Source of the DNA: Bryobacterales bacterium
Lineage (GTDB): Bacteria; Acidobacteriota; Terriglobia; Bryobacterales; Bryobacteraceae
NCBI GenBank assembly: GCA_003162425.1
Contig: PMOK01000037.1
Coordinates: forward strand, 32,668 to 96,667
Length of the DNA: 64,000 nt
Direction: 5' to 3'
Shown here piece after piece: positions 8,741-19,900 of this stretch. A program made the position numbers and the translations under genes. A model generated the notes under the pieces. The model was not told where the DNA came from. It did not search any database and saw nothing but the letters and a program-made list of their open reading frames with translations. Within the stretch, counting starts at the first letter, position 1. Every line of letters begins with the position of its first letter.

Positions 8741-9162
8741 TGTGGCTTCTCCTCCGCATCGACGGTCGAGATCGGACGGCCTAACAGCATGGCCACTTTT
8801 TTTTGAATATCAATCACGATCTCGGCTTTGCGCAGCTCCTCGGTGAGGCGCTGGGTTTCGCGGCGCAAGTGCTGGTTTTCTTCAGCGACGGGATCACGCT
8901 TGGACTTGGGGCCACGCTTTTGCGGAGTCAGTGCCTGGAGAACGCCAGCTTCTCGCTCCCGCCGCCAGGTCGCCAACAGCGAAGAGTACAACCCTTCGCG
9001 TCGAAGCAGAATCCCGATCCCGCCGGAGCCTTTGGCCTGGTCCACCTCGGCCAAGATGCGTTGTTTGTATTCGCCGGTGAAACGGCGGCGCTTGGCCTGA
9101 GCCACGACTTTCGGGGTCCGGGTGGGTCTTAGGATCGGCGCCGACCTTACCGTCAGTGGCAC
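8638..9162 (-). CDS. IS3-family OrfA (HTH)
   Basis: RRRFTGEYKQRILAEVDQAKGSGGIGILLRREGLYSSLLATWRRE. Confidence 0.75.
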   Translation of the reverse strand: MPLTVRSAPILRPTRTPKVVAQAKRRRFTGEYKQRILAEVDQAKGSGGIGILLRREGLYSSLLATWRREREAGVLQALTPQKRGPKSKRDPVAEENQHLRRETQRLTEELRKAEIVIDIQKKVAMLLGRPISTVDAEEKPQWTPSCSSLPPSASNLPATFSEWLALLTTGSARC

Positions 9163-10098
9163 TCCGGTCGCGCTCGCTTCGCTCGGGCGCCCTACGTCCC
9201 ACCGACGGCAAAGCCGCTGGGGAAGACACGGGAACCATATGGTTATTCATTAAAGAGATTCTTTCTCGCCCTGCTCTGTAATTAGGGTACGAGGAGTGTC
9301 TCAACCATGTTGGCACGGAGGGGGAGGCTCGCATGGGTTTCCACCAGTGCTTGCGAACCCGGTGTGCGTAGCCAAAAGCTGCCGGCGTATTCGAATCGGG
9401 AGGTTGAAATTCGGCGCGGCAGGATTGGCAATGAGACGTTGCAGGATATTACAACGGTTCATTCGTGCCCGATTTGCTCATTGCGTTTCTGGCGGCCCTC
9501 CAGCGTATTTTCCCGGAGTCGCGTGCATACTTTTCTTGGACTGGCTTGCGGGGAATTTGGCTCGGACAGTCTGACGTTCTACTCATCGTGAAGGTGTTGC
9601 ATCACCAATTCCGCGGTTGGATGACGAGTGCAATGAAAGGCAGCACCTGCGCGGTCTTCCCTCAATAGGGACGGAATCAAACCGCCGCCGCCAGCCTTTT
9701 CAGGGCTGGATTCGTGCAAGGCTATCATGAATTAATAACAAAGGCTGAAAACCGCCTGGATGTCCCGAAAGCGACTCATTTATTGGGACGAGAATGGGAC
9801 CAGATTCTGGCCGATCAAAATTGCCTCTCCCCATTGCTGTCTTATTCCACTCTTGGTATTCAGATCATATCGTGGCGCGCGGTAGTGGCAACATTGCCGG
9901 CGACCGGGTCTCTGACGTCGCGTATCCGCCGAGAAAGGCCGGTGGGCAAGCGGCGGGCTGACTGACAATGCCGATATTTCTCCTCACACTTGCGAAGCGG
10001 TACGTTGTTGAAAGACGTACTAATGACGAATCACAGTTGAACTCCCTCCGGAAGCTGAGGCAGAACTTGGTCGGCCACGGAGGATATTTGCTACACTG

Positions 10099-10281
10099 AT
10101 GCAAGGGAAGGGACCGAAGAATGCTCAGACGCAGCTTCGGGATTCCACTATAGCGATGACGCTAAGAACCTACGTGCAACCGATCTCCGAAGATGTGAAG
10201 ACCGCTTTAGAGTCCCTGGACACCGATCTTCAGAACATTCTGCACGATTTTTCACGAGGATCTGAGGGAGTCGTTATTTAA
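10099..10281 (+). pseudogene. C-terminal remnant of a tyrosine integrase
   Basis: DSTIAMTLRTYVQPISEDVKTALESL resembles integrase C-termini. Confidence 0.5.
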
Positions 10282-10304
10282 GTTGTTTTTTTTGTTATTG
10301 TTAT

Positions 10305-10382
10305 GCGCCCGTAGCTCAGTCTGGATAGAGCGTTTGCCTCCGGAGCAAAAGGTCGTAAGTTCGAATCTTACCGGGCGTACCA
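10305..10382 (+). tRNA. tRNA-Arg(CCG)
   Basis: Full cloverleaf: GCGCCCG acceptor, D-arm GTAGCTCAGTCTGGATAGAGC, anticodon loop CTCCGGA, T-arm GTAAGTTCGAATCTTAC, 3' ACCA. Confidence 0.93.
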
Positions 10383-10560
10383 ATCTCACCTTTTCGAATC
10401 AACATCTTTGCCTCTACCATCAATCTCAATCCTGCCGCAAACTCCGAAAACGTATCAAAACTGTATCAAAGCCCCGTCATGCAAACTCCTCTGTATCAGA
10501 ATGCGAGCCTGTCTCGCTGGCCTTGCGGTTGAGCTTGGCTAGCGCCTCGCGTTTCAGCGC

Positions 10561-10947
10561 TTAGCCGGGTGGCAGAAGCGATGAAGTCTGAATCGCGTCG
10601 ATGTCGCTGGTCACGCGGCTGAGCAAGTTGCCGGTCTGCTTTTGATCGTGATAGGACAGCGAAAGCTGCTGGGTACGGTGGTAGAGCATGAGACGAAGAT
10701 CGTGCATCACCCACGGGCCGATACTGGTGGCGACGAACTTCCCGGCGTACGAACAAATGGCGTCGACCACGGCAATCGCCAGCACCATCAGCGCTGCAAA
10801 CCTCAGAATTGCGAGCTTGTCGTTGCCCACGGTCGACAGGATGAGGGGATTCAACCAACCGTGAATCGACCGTGATTGCACTACGTTGTCGAGGACGATC
10901 TTGAGCGGCCACGGTTGCAGAAGATTCGCTATGCCCTCGCCAGCCAC
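10561..10947 (-). pseudogene. Truncated ABC exporter transmembrane-domain fragment
   Basis: ANLLQPWPLKIVLDNVV...LSRVTSDIDAIQ then stop; no NBD. Confidence 0.65.
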
Positions 10948-11337
10948 AGCAAAGAGACCAAGGAGGAGGACCTTGTAGTGCGGCTTGAGAAGATCCGTGA
11001 TTTTTAGTGATCGCGTGACTGGCTAGGTGCGCATCGAGGCTCTCTTCGTTTGACGCGCGCCGAGCGAAAACTACACAAGCCGCGTTACATCCACGTTAAC
11101 CAGGCGGATAACTCCAGCACGTGAACAATTTGCAGCCCACCTTCCAAGTGAAGTTGGCTGCGTTAGTCGAACGCTGTGAATCAATGGCTGATTTCTCAGG
11201 CCTTTGCGTCAGCACGAAGGCTCTGTGGCCCACGTTCTTGCTACGGCCCATCAGTTGCAGCCCAATCTCCGAAGCAGTCGAAGGCTGTTCGAATGTTGAC
11301 TTCCGAGTTGTCGGATAGAAGTGTTTGACGCGATCGT

Positions 11338-12170
11338 TTGGCGGCGCTGCGCAACGTTCCGCCGGTCTTGCGTCTAGTTTGGAATGCCGCGCCCGGGGTA
11401 GCGGCAGCAGGGCTATCGCTCCGCGTGGTGAGCGCTTTCATTCCGCTGGCCGCATTGACAGTTTCGAAGTGGATCATCGATCTGGTGCGTCGCGGCAGTG
11501 AAGCATCCCGGTCCGCTGCCGGGCGAGATTGGGATGCTACTCGGCGCGGAATTCCTATTGGCGGCGTTCGGCAATGTTCTGGCGCGTGCCATCGACTACA
11601 CCGATGCGCGGCTGGCTGATGAATTCACCCGCGAAGTGAGTCTGCGAGTAATGGAACACGCGACGGGGCTCGACTTGGCCTGTTTAGAGGATCCAGCCTT
11701 CTACGACAAACTGGAGCGCGCGCGCGTGCAAGCCACCGATCGGATCGGGATGCTCAATGCGATGGGCCGCTTGCTGCTGCAGTTCATCACGCTGGTATCG
11801 CTGTCAATTGGCGTGATTGTGTACTCGCCGTGGCTATTCGTGCTGCTGCTGATTTGCGTAGCGCCCGCCTTTGCCGGAGAGAGCCACTTTGCATTTCGCG
11901 GATACGCTCTCGCGCACGGGCTCACGCCGCTGCGCCGGGAACTGGATTATTTGCGAGTGCTAGCAAGTAGCGAGGAGAGCGCCAAGGAAGTGAAGTTGTT
12001 CGGGATCGCTGGTTACTTGCGAGGCCGCTACGAGACTCTAACCGATGAAGTAATCCGGAAGGACCGCGACCTGAGTCGCAGGCGGTTGTGGTGGGGGTCG
12101 GCCCTGGCGATTATCGGCTCACTCGGCTACTACGGAAGCTTCGCATATTTGGTTTGGCCCACGACCAGCG
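11338..12170 (+). pseudogene. Truncated, frameshifted ABC exporter TM domain
   Basis: Two frames (11338-~11500 and 11498-~12170) together form an ABC-exporter TMD; no NBD follows. Confidence 0.6.
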
Positions 12171-12195
12171 CTGACAGGGTTCCTCAACAGTCCCC

Positions 12196-13230
12196 TTACT
12201 CGATGATGCCGTGGATACGCAGACTCACCAACTGGTCCACTGTGAGACTCTTAACCCCCCGGGCTTGTACCTTCTGAATATAGTCCGGCGTGACCCCGTG
12301 GATGCGCATGGAAACAAGTTGGTCCAGCGTCGGGTTGAAGCCTAGATTCCTCACTTGCTTGACATACTCTGAGGTTGCGCCGTGGATACGCAGCGAAACC
12401 AGATCGTCAGCGCTCGGATTGTAGCCCATGCCCTTCAGGTCGCGAACGAATTCGGGGCTCACGTCGTGGATGCGCATGGAAACAAATTGGTCCAGCGTCG
12501 GGTTGAAGCCTAGGCCCCTCATCTGCTTGACATATTCGGAGGTTGCGCCGTGAATACGCAGCGAAACCAGATCGTCAGCGCTTGGGTTATAGCCCATGCC
12601 CTTCAGGTCGCGAACGAATTCGGGGCTCACGTCGTGGATGCGCATGGAAACCAGGTGATCGGCCGTCAACTCGCGCAGACCGAGGTTCTTCAGCTCGCGG
12701 ATATAGTCGATGCTCACATTGTGGATGCTCATCGAGATCAAATCGTCCGATGAGCCTGGCGCCGCGCCGAGCGAGCGGAGATCGCGCACGTAGGCGGTCT
12801 TCACGTCATGCACCGCCATTGAGAACACGGTTTCCACTGGGAGGCCGTTGTAACCGAGCGAGCGCATCTCCGCTACGAAGTTCGCATTCGGCGAAAACGT
12901 GAAGGCGCCGGCGCCGTTGCCCGACCGGAAATATCCTTCGCAGCCGAGCGTACCCGCTTCGCGCGCGATCTCAAAGTGCACGGTCGCGCCGGCGGGCGAT
13001 TCCATCTGCTGCCTCGAGAGGCCGCGAAGTTGTTCCAGCGGAAGCGCCGAGCTACTGGTCATCTGGGAGCGCTCGGAAAAGCGGTGCAGCGTGAGTTGAA
13101 CCTTGCCGCCAGCCGGCGCTTGATCGGTGTGCGATGGATCGATGATCCACTGGCCGGTGATGATTTCCTCGGCCGGAAGAGCGTAGGCAAGCGTGAGCGC
13201 ACTGAGAGCGAGCAGAGTGATGCGAGTCAT
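12196..13230 (-). CDS. Secreted protein with tandem 28-residue 'xxLVSxRIHGVxxxYVxxxxxLG' repeats
   Basis: Signal-peptide-like N-terminus; eight IH(G/D/N) motif units. Confidence 0.85.
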   Translation of the reverse strand: MTRITLLALSALTLAYALPAEEIITGQWIIDPSHTDQAPAGGKVQLTLHRFSERSQMTSSSALPLEQLRGLSRQQMESPAGATVHFEIAREAGTLGCEGYFRSGNGAGAFTFSPNANFVAEMRSLGYNGLPVETVFSMAVHDVKTAYVRDLRSLGAAPGSSDDLISMSIHNVSIDYIRELKNLGLRELTADHLVSMRIHDVSPEFVRDLKGMGYNPSADDLVSLRIHGATSEYVKQMRGLGFNPTLDQFVSMRIHDVSPEFVRDLKGMGYNPSADDLVSLRIHGATSEYVKQVRNLGFNPTLDQLVSMRIHGVTPDYIQKVQARGVKSLTVDQLVSLRIHGIIE

Positions 13231-13247
13231 AATTTTCGTCCTTTGAA

Positions 13248-15062
13248 TTAGTCGAGAATTCCGTACTGCTTCAGCTTGATCAGTTTATCCAGACTGAGAT
13301 CCCTGAAGCCGTGCTTCTGGGCTTTGCGCACGAAGTCCACGTCCACGCCGTGGATGCACATCGCGATCACGTCGTCGGCGGTGAGGTTCGGATAACCTAG
13401 CGCGCCAATTTGCTTCACGGTGTCAGGGTTGGCGCCATGGATCTCAAGCGACACCAGCTTGTCGAAATTCAGCTCGCGAACGCCGGCCTGCTTGAATTGC
13501 TCCGCGATTTCGGGAGTTACACCATGGATCTTGAAGGAGACGAGCTGCTCGAAAGTCGGCGTACCGAAGCCCGCCGATTTCATTTGCCGTGTGAACTCGG
13601 GCGTTAGACCGTGGATGTACATGCTTACGATCTCGTTGGGCGTTAGTTTGTATCCCAGCTCCTGCATTTCTACAATGTCGGCAGGCTGGGCTCCGTGAAT
13701 CGCAAAGCTGACGATCTCATCTACCTTCAACTTCAGCCCAGCGGCCAAAAGCTCGCGGACATAGTCCGTAGTGACACCATGAATCTTGAGCGAGATGAGC
13801 TGGTCGACGGACAGATCTTTGTAACCGAGGGCTGCGATGCCGCCCACAAAACTCTTGTCCGAGGATGGCTCAGCCGTCTGCTCGGCCTGCGCGGCGGGCT
13901 GGGCCATGGCAACCAGTTTTGCCTTCGGTGTCTGAATCACCCGCTGCTCGACCTGTTGGTCAACCTGTTGGTCAACCTGGCTTGCCGTTGGCTCGGGACG
14001 CTGCTGATACAAGGCATTCACCAGACGCACGCTTTGCGCGGCGTGATCCAGACGGAGCCGCGGAGGCCCGCCCGATGTAGCCCAAATAGAAACAACGCAC
14101 AACACGATGGCAACTCCGGTGACCCAATCGGCATGGATCTCAGAGGGTGAAGATGCAGGATCGCGTTGGGGATCCAGGAGGCGGCGAACGCGCTGGAGCA
14201 ACGAACCGGAGTTGGCGGCCATGACAAGGCGCGGAGTCGCAATACGGATCTTCTCCAGTTCCGTTAGTGCGCGCGCGTAAACCAAAGCGTCGCCGCAAAC
14301 CGCGACAGCCAGATCGTCACAGCAGTTCTCCCGCTCCGCCCGCATTTGGCGGCCAACCCACCACACGGCTGGATGGTAGAACAACAGAGTTTCGATGGCG
14401 GTCTGGACCAGGTTCACCAGATAATCGTGGCGGCGGATGTGGGCCAGTTCATGCGCCAGCAGCGCTTCAATCTGGCTAGGCGCGAGGCCAGAGATAGCGC
14501 TCGCGGGCAACAATACAACCGGGCGGATCCAGCCGATAACCGCGGGCGTATGCGCAGTGGCGGATTCCCAGAGGCATACCTTCCGCGAAATAGTCAGGCG
14601 CTTGGCGAGTCGAGCCATGCTCTCCTGCCAGAACGCCTCCGCCAGCCGAACATTGCGGCGTTTCCAAAGTTGCGTCACCACCCATCCGCCGAGTGAACGG
14701 ATAGAGAGCGCCGTCACTCCCGCGACCCATATGTAAACCAGGACCGGGAAATAGTCCGGCATGCGGTCGCGCCACGATGTTGTCGCCGCCGCGCGCTGAG
14801 CGATATTGCCGGCCGGAGCGGCGATGGAACTCTGGGAAGCTGGCGGGTGCAACGGCGTTGCGATGTCGCCGGAGTCCAGGTAGACGAATGTAGCGCCGAC
14901 CGATGCCAGCATCAGCAACATAGCGGCCATCGCTCGGATGTATCGTGCCTGCGCGCCGCTATTCGGAAGAGCGTGTCGCGCGGCCCCGAGCAACGCCGCG
15001 ATGCCGGCTCCCTGCCACACAAAATGTATTAGCGTCCATCCAAGAGTATTTGTGAGATTCAT
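13248..15062 (-). CDS. BlaR1-like M56 peptidase with C-terminal IHG repeats
   Basis: N-terminal TMs, HELAHIRRHDYL, C-terminal repeats homologous to the downstream gene. Confidence 0.88.
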   Translation of the reverse strand: MNLTNTLGWTLIHFVWQGAGIAALLGAARHALPNSGAQARYIRAMAAMLLMLASVGATFVYLDSGDIATPLHPPASQSSIAAPAGNIAQRAAATTSWRDRMPDYFPVLVYIWVAGVTALSIRSLGGWVVTQLWKRRNVRLAEAFWQESMARLAKRLTISRKVCLWESATAHTPAVIGWIRPVVLLPASAISGLAPSQIEALLAHELAHIRRHDYLVNLVQTAIETLLFYHPAVWWVGRQMRAERENCCDDLAVAVCGDALVYARALTELEKIRIATPRLVMAANSGSLLQRVRRLLDPQRDPASSPSEIHADWVTGVAIVLCVVSIWATSGGPPRLRLDHAAQSVRLVNALYQQRPEPTASQVDQQVDQQVEQRVIQTPKAKLVAMAQPAAQAEQTAEPSSDKSFVGGIAALGYKDLSVDQLISLKIHGVTTDYVRELLAAGLKLKVDEIVSFAIHGAQPADIVEMQELGYKLTPNEIVSMYIHGLTPEFTRQMKSAGFGTPTFEQLVSFKIHGVTPEIAEQFKQAGVRELNFDKLVSLEIHGANPDTVKQIGALGYPNLTADDVIAMCIHGVDVDFVRKAQKHGFRDLSLDKLIKLKQYGILD

Positions 15063-15451
15063 TTCGTGCCTCGCTCATATTCGTCCAGAAGTTTGCGTAT
15101 CTCTTCCAGCTCTTGCGGTGTTGCTGTTTTCGCCGAAAGGACCTGCATGACTAGCTCACCGGCGGAACCGTCGAATGCGCGACCCACCAAGTCGCCCACC
15201 AGTTGCCGTTGCGTTTGCTCTTTTGGAACGCTGGCCTCATAAACGTGCGCGCGCTGAAACTGGACCTCATTGCGGCGAACCAATGCTTTTTCGGCCATGA
15301 TCTGCGTGAGTTTCAAGACGGTAGTGTACCCCGTCGGTTTGGTTTGGTTCAGAATGTCGTGGATCTCGCGCACGGTGGAAGGACCGTGGTTCCACAAAAC
15401 CCGCAGGATTTCCAGTTCCGCGTCCGTGGGCCGATTGGAAGGTCTCCGCAT
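15059..15451 (-). CDS. BlaI/MecI/CopY-family repressor
   Basis: TDAELEILRVLWNHGPSTVREIHDILNQTKPTGYTTVLKLTQIMAEKALVRR; stop/start overlap with BlaR1-like gene. Confidence 0.93.
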   Translation of the reverse strand: MRRPSNRPTDAELEILRVLWNHGPSTVREIHDILNQTKPTGYTTVLKLTQIMAEKALVRRNEVQFQRAHVYEASVPKEQTQRQLVGDLVGRAFDGSAGELVMQVLSAKTATPQELEEIRKLLDEYERGTK

Positions 15452-15650
15452 GCAGGATCTTACTACGAAATTATTCGTAGTGTCAACGAAATTCTTCGTA
15501 GTCTAGCTCGGAGAATTGTCACGATGATGTCGGGGTTGCCGCAACCGTCCCACCACGGCGTGATTCACGACAACTCCTCCATCATCGCGATCTCGACTTC
15601 TTGACTTTTTCGTCGGCGCTCGGGTTCGTCGCCCAGGCTACGCACAAAAA

Positions 15651-16934
15651 GTGGCTATAAAATTGCACACGATCGCTGCAATGGGGGTACGGACGATGGA
15701 TCCGGCGCACGTTCGCGAAGACTGGCGCACCTGCTTCACTGAAGAGGAACGGCAAGCTATCCGCCAGCAGTTGGAGCGGATGTTGGCGAATCCCCTGTTC
15801 AAATACAGCAAGCGTTATCCGAACCTCTTGCGCTTTGTGGTGGAAAGCACCCTGGAGGGTCGCACGGAGGAGTTGAAGGAACGCTCCCTGGGGGTAGCGG
15901 TCTTCGCACGCGAACCGGATTACGACACGAATCTCGATCCGGTAGTGCGCACCACGGCGGGTGAGATCCGCAAGCGAATCGCGCAATACTATCACGAACA
16001 TGGGCACGAAACCGAAGTCCGCATCGATTTGTCGCCGCGATCATATATCCCGGAATTCGAGATGCATGGCCCCGTCCAGTCCACCGCCGCACCGGCCCTC
16101 GAAGCGGCTCCGAGCACCAAGCCTCCTGCGGTACATCGATGGCCGTGGCTAGCGATAGGGGCGTTGGCCGGGCTGTTGGTTGTGTCCGGCTTTTGGCTCG
16201 GGCCTTGGGGAAGGCGAAGCGATCTCGACCGTTTTTGGAAGCCGGTCCTCGATTCCTCAAATACCGTCCTGCTGTGCATGGGGCAGCGCGAGTTTCTCGG
16301 ATCGTCACCTGAACCCGGACAATCGTTGCTGACAGATCTGCCAAGTCCCTCCAACGGTCCCGTCACGCTTTTCCAGTTGTATTATATGGGCAGTCAAAAT
16401 CTGTCTGTGCCGGACGTGACTACCATCGCCAGGCTTATCGGACTGCTGCAGACCAAGGGCAAGACATTCCGCATCCGCGGCCAACTTTCCACCGGTTTCG
16501 CCGACCTCCGGGATGGGCCGGTTGTGCTGCTGGGCGGATTTGATAACGACTGGACCATGCGCCTGACAGGTCCGATGCGCTTCAGCTTCGAGCGCGACCA
16601 CGACACGTTTTGGATTAAAGACCGCCAGAATCCGTCCCGGAAGGATCGCTTCGTGAATTACCGGACACCTTACCTCAGTCTCACCGAGGACTACGCGCTC
16701 ATCTCCCGGACGTTGGATCCCACCACCGCCCGGATGGTCGTTGTAATCGGAGGACTCACCGGTTACGGCACCGTGGCCGCTGGTGAGTTTCTGACGGATC
16801 CCGCCTACCTCGAGACCATGGCCAAAGGCGCCCCGCCGGGCTGGGAACGGAAGAATATCCAACTCGTCTTGGCGACGAAAGTCATTCACGGGGCCTCCGG
16901 GCCGCCTCGTATCGTGGATCGCTACTTCTGGTAG
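15651..16934 (+). CDS. Single-TM protein with conserved N-terminal domain of unknown function
   Basis: SKRYPNLLRFVVESTLEGRTEELKERSLGVAVFAREPDYDTNLDPVVRTTAGEIRKRIAQYY, then TM WPWLAIGALAGLLVVSGFWLG. Confidence 0.65.
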   Translation: MAIKLHTIAAMGVRTMDPAHVREDWRTCFTEEERQAIRQQLERMLANPLFKYSKRYPNLLRFVVESTLEGRTEELKERSLGVAVFAREPDYDTNLDPVVRTTAGEIRKRIAQYYHEHGHETEVRIDLSPRSYIPEFEMHGPVQSTAAPALEAAPSTKPPAVHRWPWLAIGALAGLLVVSGFWLGPWGRRSDLDRFWKPVLDSSNTVLLCMGQREFLGSSPEPGQSLLTDLPSPSNGPVTLFQLYYMGSQNLSVPDVTTIARLIGLLQTKGKTFRIRGQLSTGFADLRDGPVVLLGGFDNDWTMRLTGPMRFSFERDHDTFWIKDRQNPSRKDRFVNYRTPYLSLTEDYALISRTLDPTTARMVVVIGGLTGYGTVAAGEFLTDPAYLETMAKGAPPGWERKNIQLVLATKVIHGASGPPRIVDRYFW

Positions 16935-16995
16935 GACTAACCGATTGAAAGGGACCGCTCAGGCCGAGTGGCCGGCCTGAGCGGCACCATCCCAA

Positions 16996-19900
16996 CTAGA
17001 ACATGAACTTCAGTCCAAGCTGAATAACGCGCGGATCGTATGCCGATGTGATCGCTCCAAAATTGCTGGAGCCATAGGTCGCGCTGATGCTGTTGAACTG
17101 CGTATGGTTGAGCGAGTTGAACGTCTCCGCGCGGAATTGCAGGGTGGCTCCTTCTGGATTCCACCACTTGATGCCGGAGAAGTCTTTGAACAGGGAGGTA
17201 TCGAGGTTGGTGCGGCTCGGCCCTATTACAGCATTCTTAGGAGCGCTGCCGAAACCGCAAACCTGCGTTGCGCAAACGGCCGTATCATAACCGAACGACG
17301 CGGTGCTGAAGAACTGAGCCACGTCATTCGGATAGGTCACCGGGGCGACCTGGTTCGGACGGTTGGTGTAATTGCTCATGCCCAGAGTCGCACCGGACAT
17401 GGTTATGTTATAGGGAAGTCCCGATTCGGCGGTCACGATACCGGACAACACCCATCCGCCAAGCAACGTCTTAACCACCTTGCTGGACGCGTCTCTGAAG
17501 AACGGCAACTGATAGACATAGTTGCCGATGAAGATGTTGGTACGGTTGTAAGTGCTTAAGCCGTAGTCGTACGCAAAATTGTACGGATTGGAAACGGTCT
17601 GCAAATCGCCGCCATTGCCGCCGGCAGCCGACCCGGCTGTAGAATCGTACGCTTTCGAGTAGGTGTAGGCAATTTGCAGGGTCAGCCCTTTGGTGGCTTG
17701 CATCCGCATCTGCATCTGGAGCCCGTTATATTTCGAGTTCCCCGCGTTTTCGTACAGCAGGACGGAACCAAGGCCTGGGTAAGGCCGGATGGCATTGATG
17801 TTCAAGCTGCCGGCCACCACTTGTGGGCCCAGCGGATTGTTGGGTAAAGGAGAGTTGATATCCGCAGCGAGGTTTTCATGACGCCCGACATTGCCGACAT
17901 AGGAGGCTTGTACCACAGTCCCCTTCCATATTTCGTGTTGTACACCGACACTCCACTGATAGCTGGTCGGATTCTTATAGTTGGTCAGGCTAATGCCCGT
18001 AATGCCAGGGGGCAGAATGGGGGCCACGGCAGCGGTTCCCGTGAGAACGCTGGTTGCGGGATTCGAAAGATATACGTTTGAGACAGTTGGAGCCTCGCTG
18101 AATGGAACGTTCGGACCCATGTTATAGACATCGTTGCCCTGCACGCGTTCGTACATGATGCCAAAGCCGCCGCGAATTACAGTCTTTCCGGCACCGGTAG
18201 GATCGTAAGCGAATCCCAGCCGGGGGGCCCAGTTGTTCCAATGGTTGTTCGTATTGTCAAGCGGTGTACCGTTCTGGCCGGAGATCGCGATGCCGTTGGT
18301 ATATAGCAACGTGTTGGAAAGCACTCCAACGCCGTGGGTCAGGCCGGGGCTGTTGGGTGAAATGACCCCGGTTGTTGGGTTAACGAAGCCGGCATCGGCC
18401 GGATTGTAAAGGCCGGGGTAGAAGTTCGACAGCCGGCTGTTCTGTTCATAGGTGTGCGGGATGCCCTCCCAGCGCATGCCCAGGTTCAGGGTCAGGTGGT
18501 TGCTCACGCGCCAGTTGTCCTGTAAGTACCCGGAATAGGAATTGTCGGCCCAGTTACCGAAGTCCTGAACAGCCGTTTCGTTGTAGGAATTGGCATAGCC
18601 AAGCAGGAAATCGGCGAAGCCCACGCCCGTATAGGTGCCATTGAAGGTGTACTGGCCGTTGGTAAAGCCGAACAGTTGCTGCTTCTTCAAGGCGCGCATA
18701 TACGACACGCCCATCTTGAAGTTATGGCGGCCTTTGTTCCAGGACAGGTCCTCGCGGATTTGGTAATCGTTAAAGGCGTTGGCCCACGGCGACGCGTTGC
18801 CGGTGGAAAACGACGAGTTGATACCGCCGCCCTGGAAAGTGACGGCTGGCAGGCGACTCTGGACGTTGGCCCCGAACAGAGTGGGCGGGTCAAAGCCGCT
18901 GGTCCGCTGGTAAACGCCCCCGAGGGTGTTGTCGATGGTGTTTCCGTTGTAGGAGAAGGCCACTTCATTCACGACACTCGGGCTGATGCTGTAGGTGGCA
19001 TGAACCACAGCGCTTTTGGTTGGATTGTTGAAAGTCGAGTGGATGCTGGGATATGTGTCACCGCTCCACAGGGGGGTGCCTTCGCCTTGAGAGAGTTGCT
19101 CGGATGCAAAGTGCCCGAAAATCCAAAGCTTATCGGTAACATGCTCGTCGATACGAACTATCTGTTCGCCCACATTGGTCGGGGTGTTATTGCCGCCAAT
19201 AAAGGTCGGGTTCAAGGCCGTCCCCGAGTTTTGCGGGTTCAGGGCGCCGGTTGCGAGAAACGCTTGCGCAACTGGGCTGATCAACGAGACGGGAATGGTG
19301 TTGTTCGGGAAGGGCTTTCCCGGTGTCAGACCCAGCGCGGTGTAACGCGCGAGCTCCGCCGGATTCAATTGGCTGGCGCTGGGAACGTTAATGGCGTAGG
19401 GAAAGACCCCACTCTCCATGGCTGACGTAGGGGTCGGCGTATTGAAGCTCCCGCCCTGAACCATCTTCCGCCATTCCTGGTTATAGAAGAAAAAGGTCTT
19501 GTTACGGTCCTTGTTGTAATGCGGCAGGATCACGGGGCCGCCGAGATTGAATCCGTAGACGTTATACCGCAGCTCTGGGACGACCACGTTGGTGGTGGGG
19601 ACTGAATTGGTGAAATAGTTGACTGCGTCCAAGGCGTCGTTGCGGAAGAACTCCCACATTCCGCCATGAAAGTCCCGCGAGCCGGACTTGAATACCATCG
19701 ACAGCGTGGCGCCGGAACCTAAGCCGTAGTCCGCTGAGTAATTGGAGGTTAGGACGCGAAATTCGGCTACCGCGTCGAGCGACGGCATGAGCTCGAACTT
19801 GCCGCCCGAACCGCGGTCGTAGTCTTCGCCGCCATCCACCATAAACAGGTTGTGATCGGGACGCTGGCCGTTGAAACTGATAATGGCGTTGCTGCCCTGT

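Larger units (their letters stand above)
7840..9240 (-). mobile_element. IS3-family insertion sequence remnant
   Basis: OrfA-like and OrfB-like ORFs in overlapping frames; OrfB frameshifted and truncated at 3' end. Confidence 0.75.

Noticed and set aside
9296-10090. Short ORFs between the IS remnant and tRNA-Arg as genes
   Set aside because: No recognisable motifs, conflicting overlapping frames; probably decayed DNA
12301-12660. CRISPR-like or non-coding 84/168-bp repeats
   Set aside because: Repeats are in frame and encode a 28-residue protein motif
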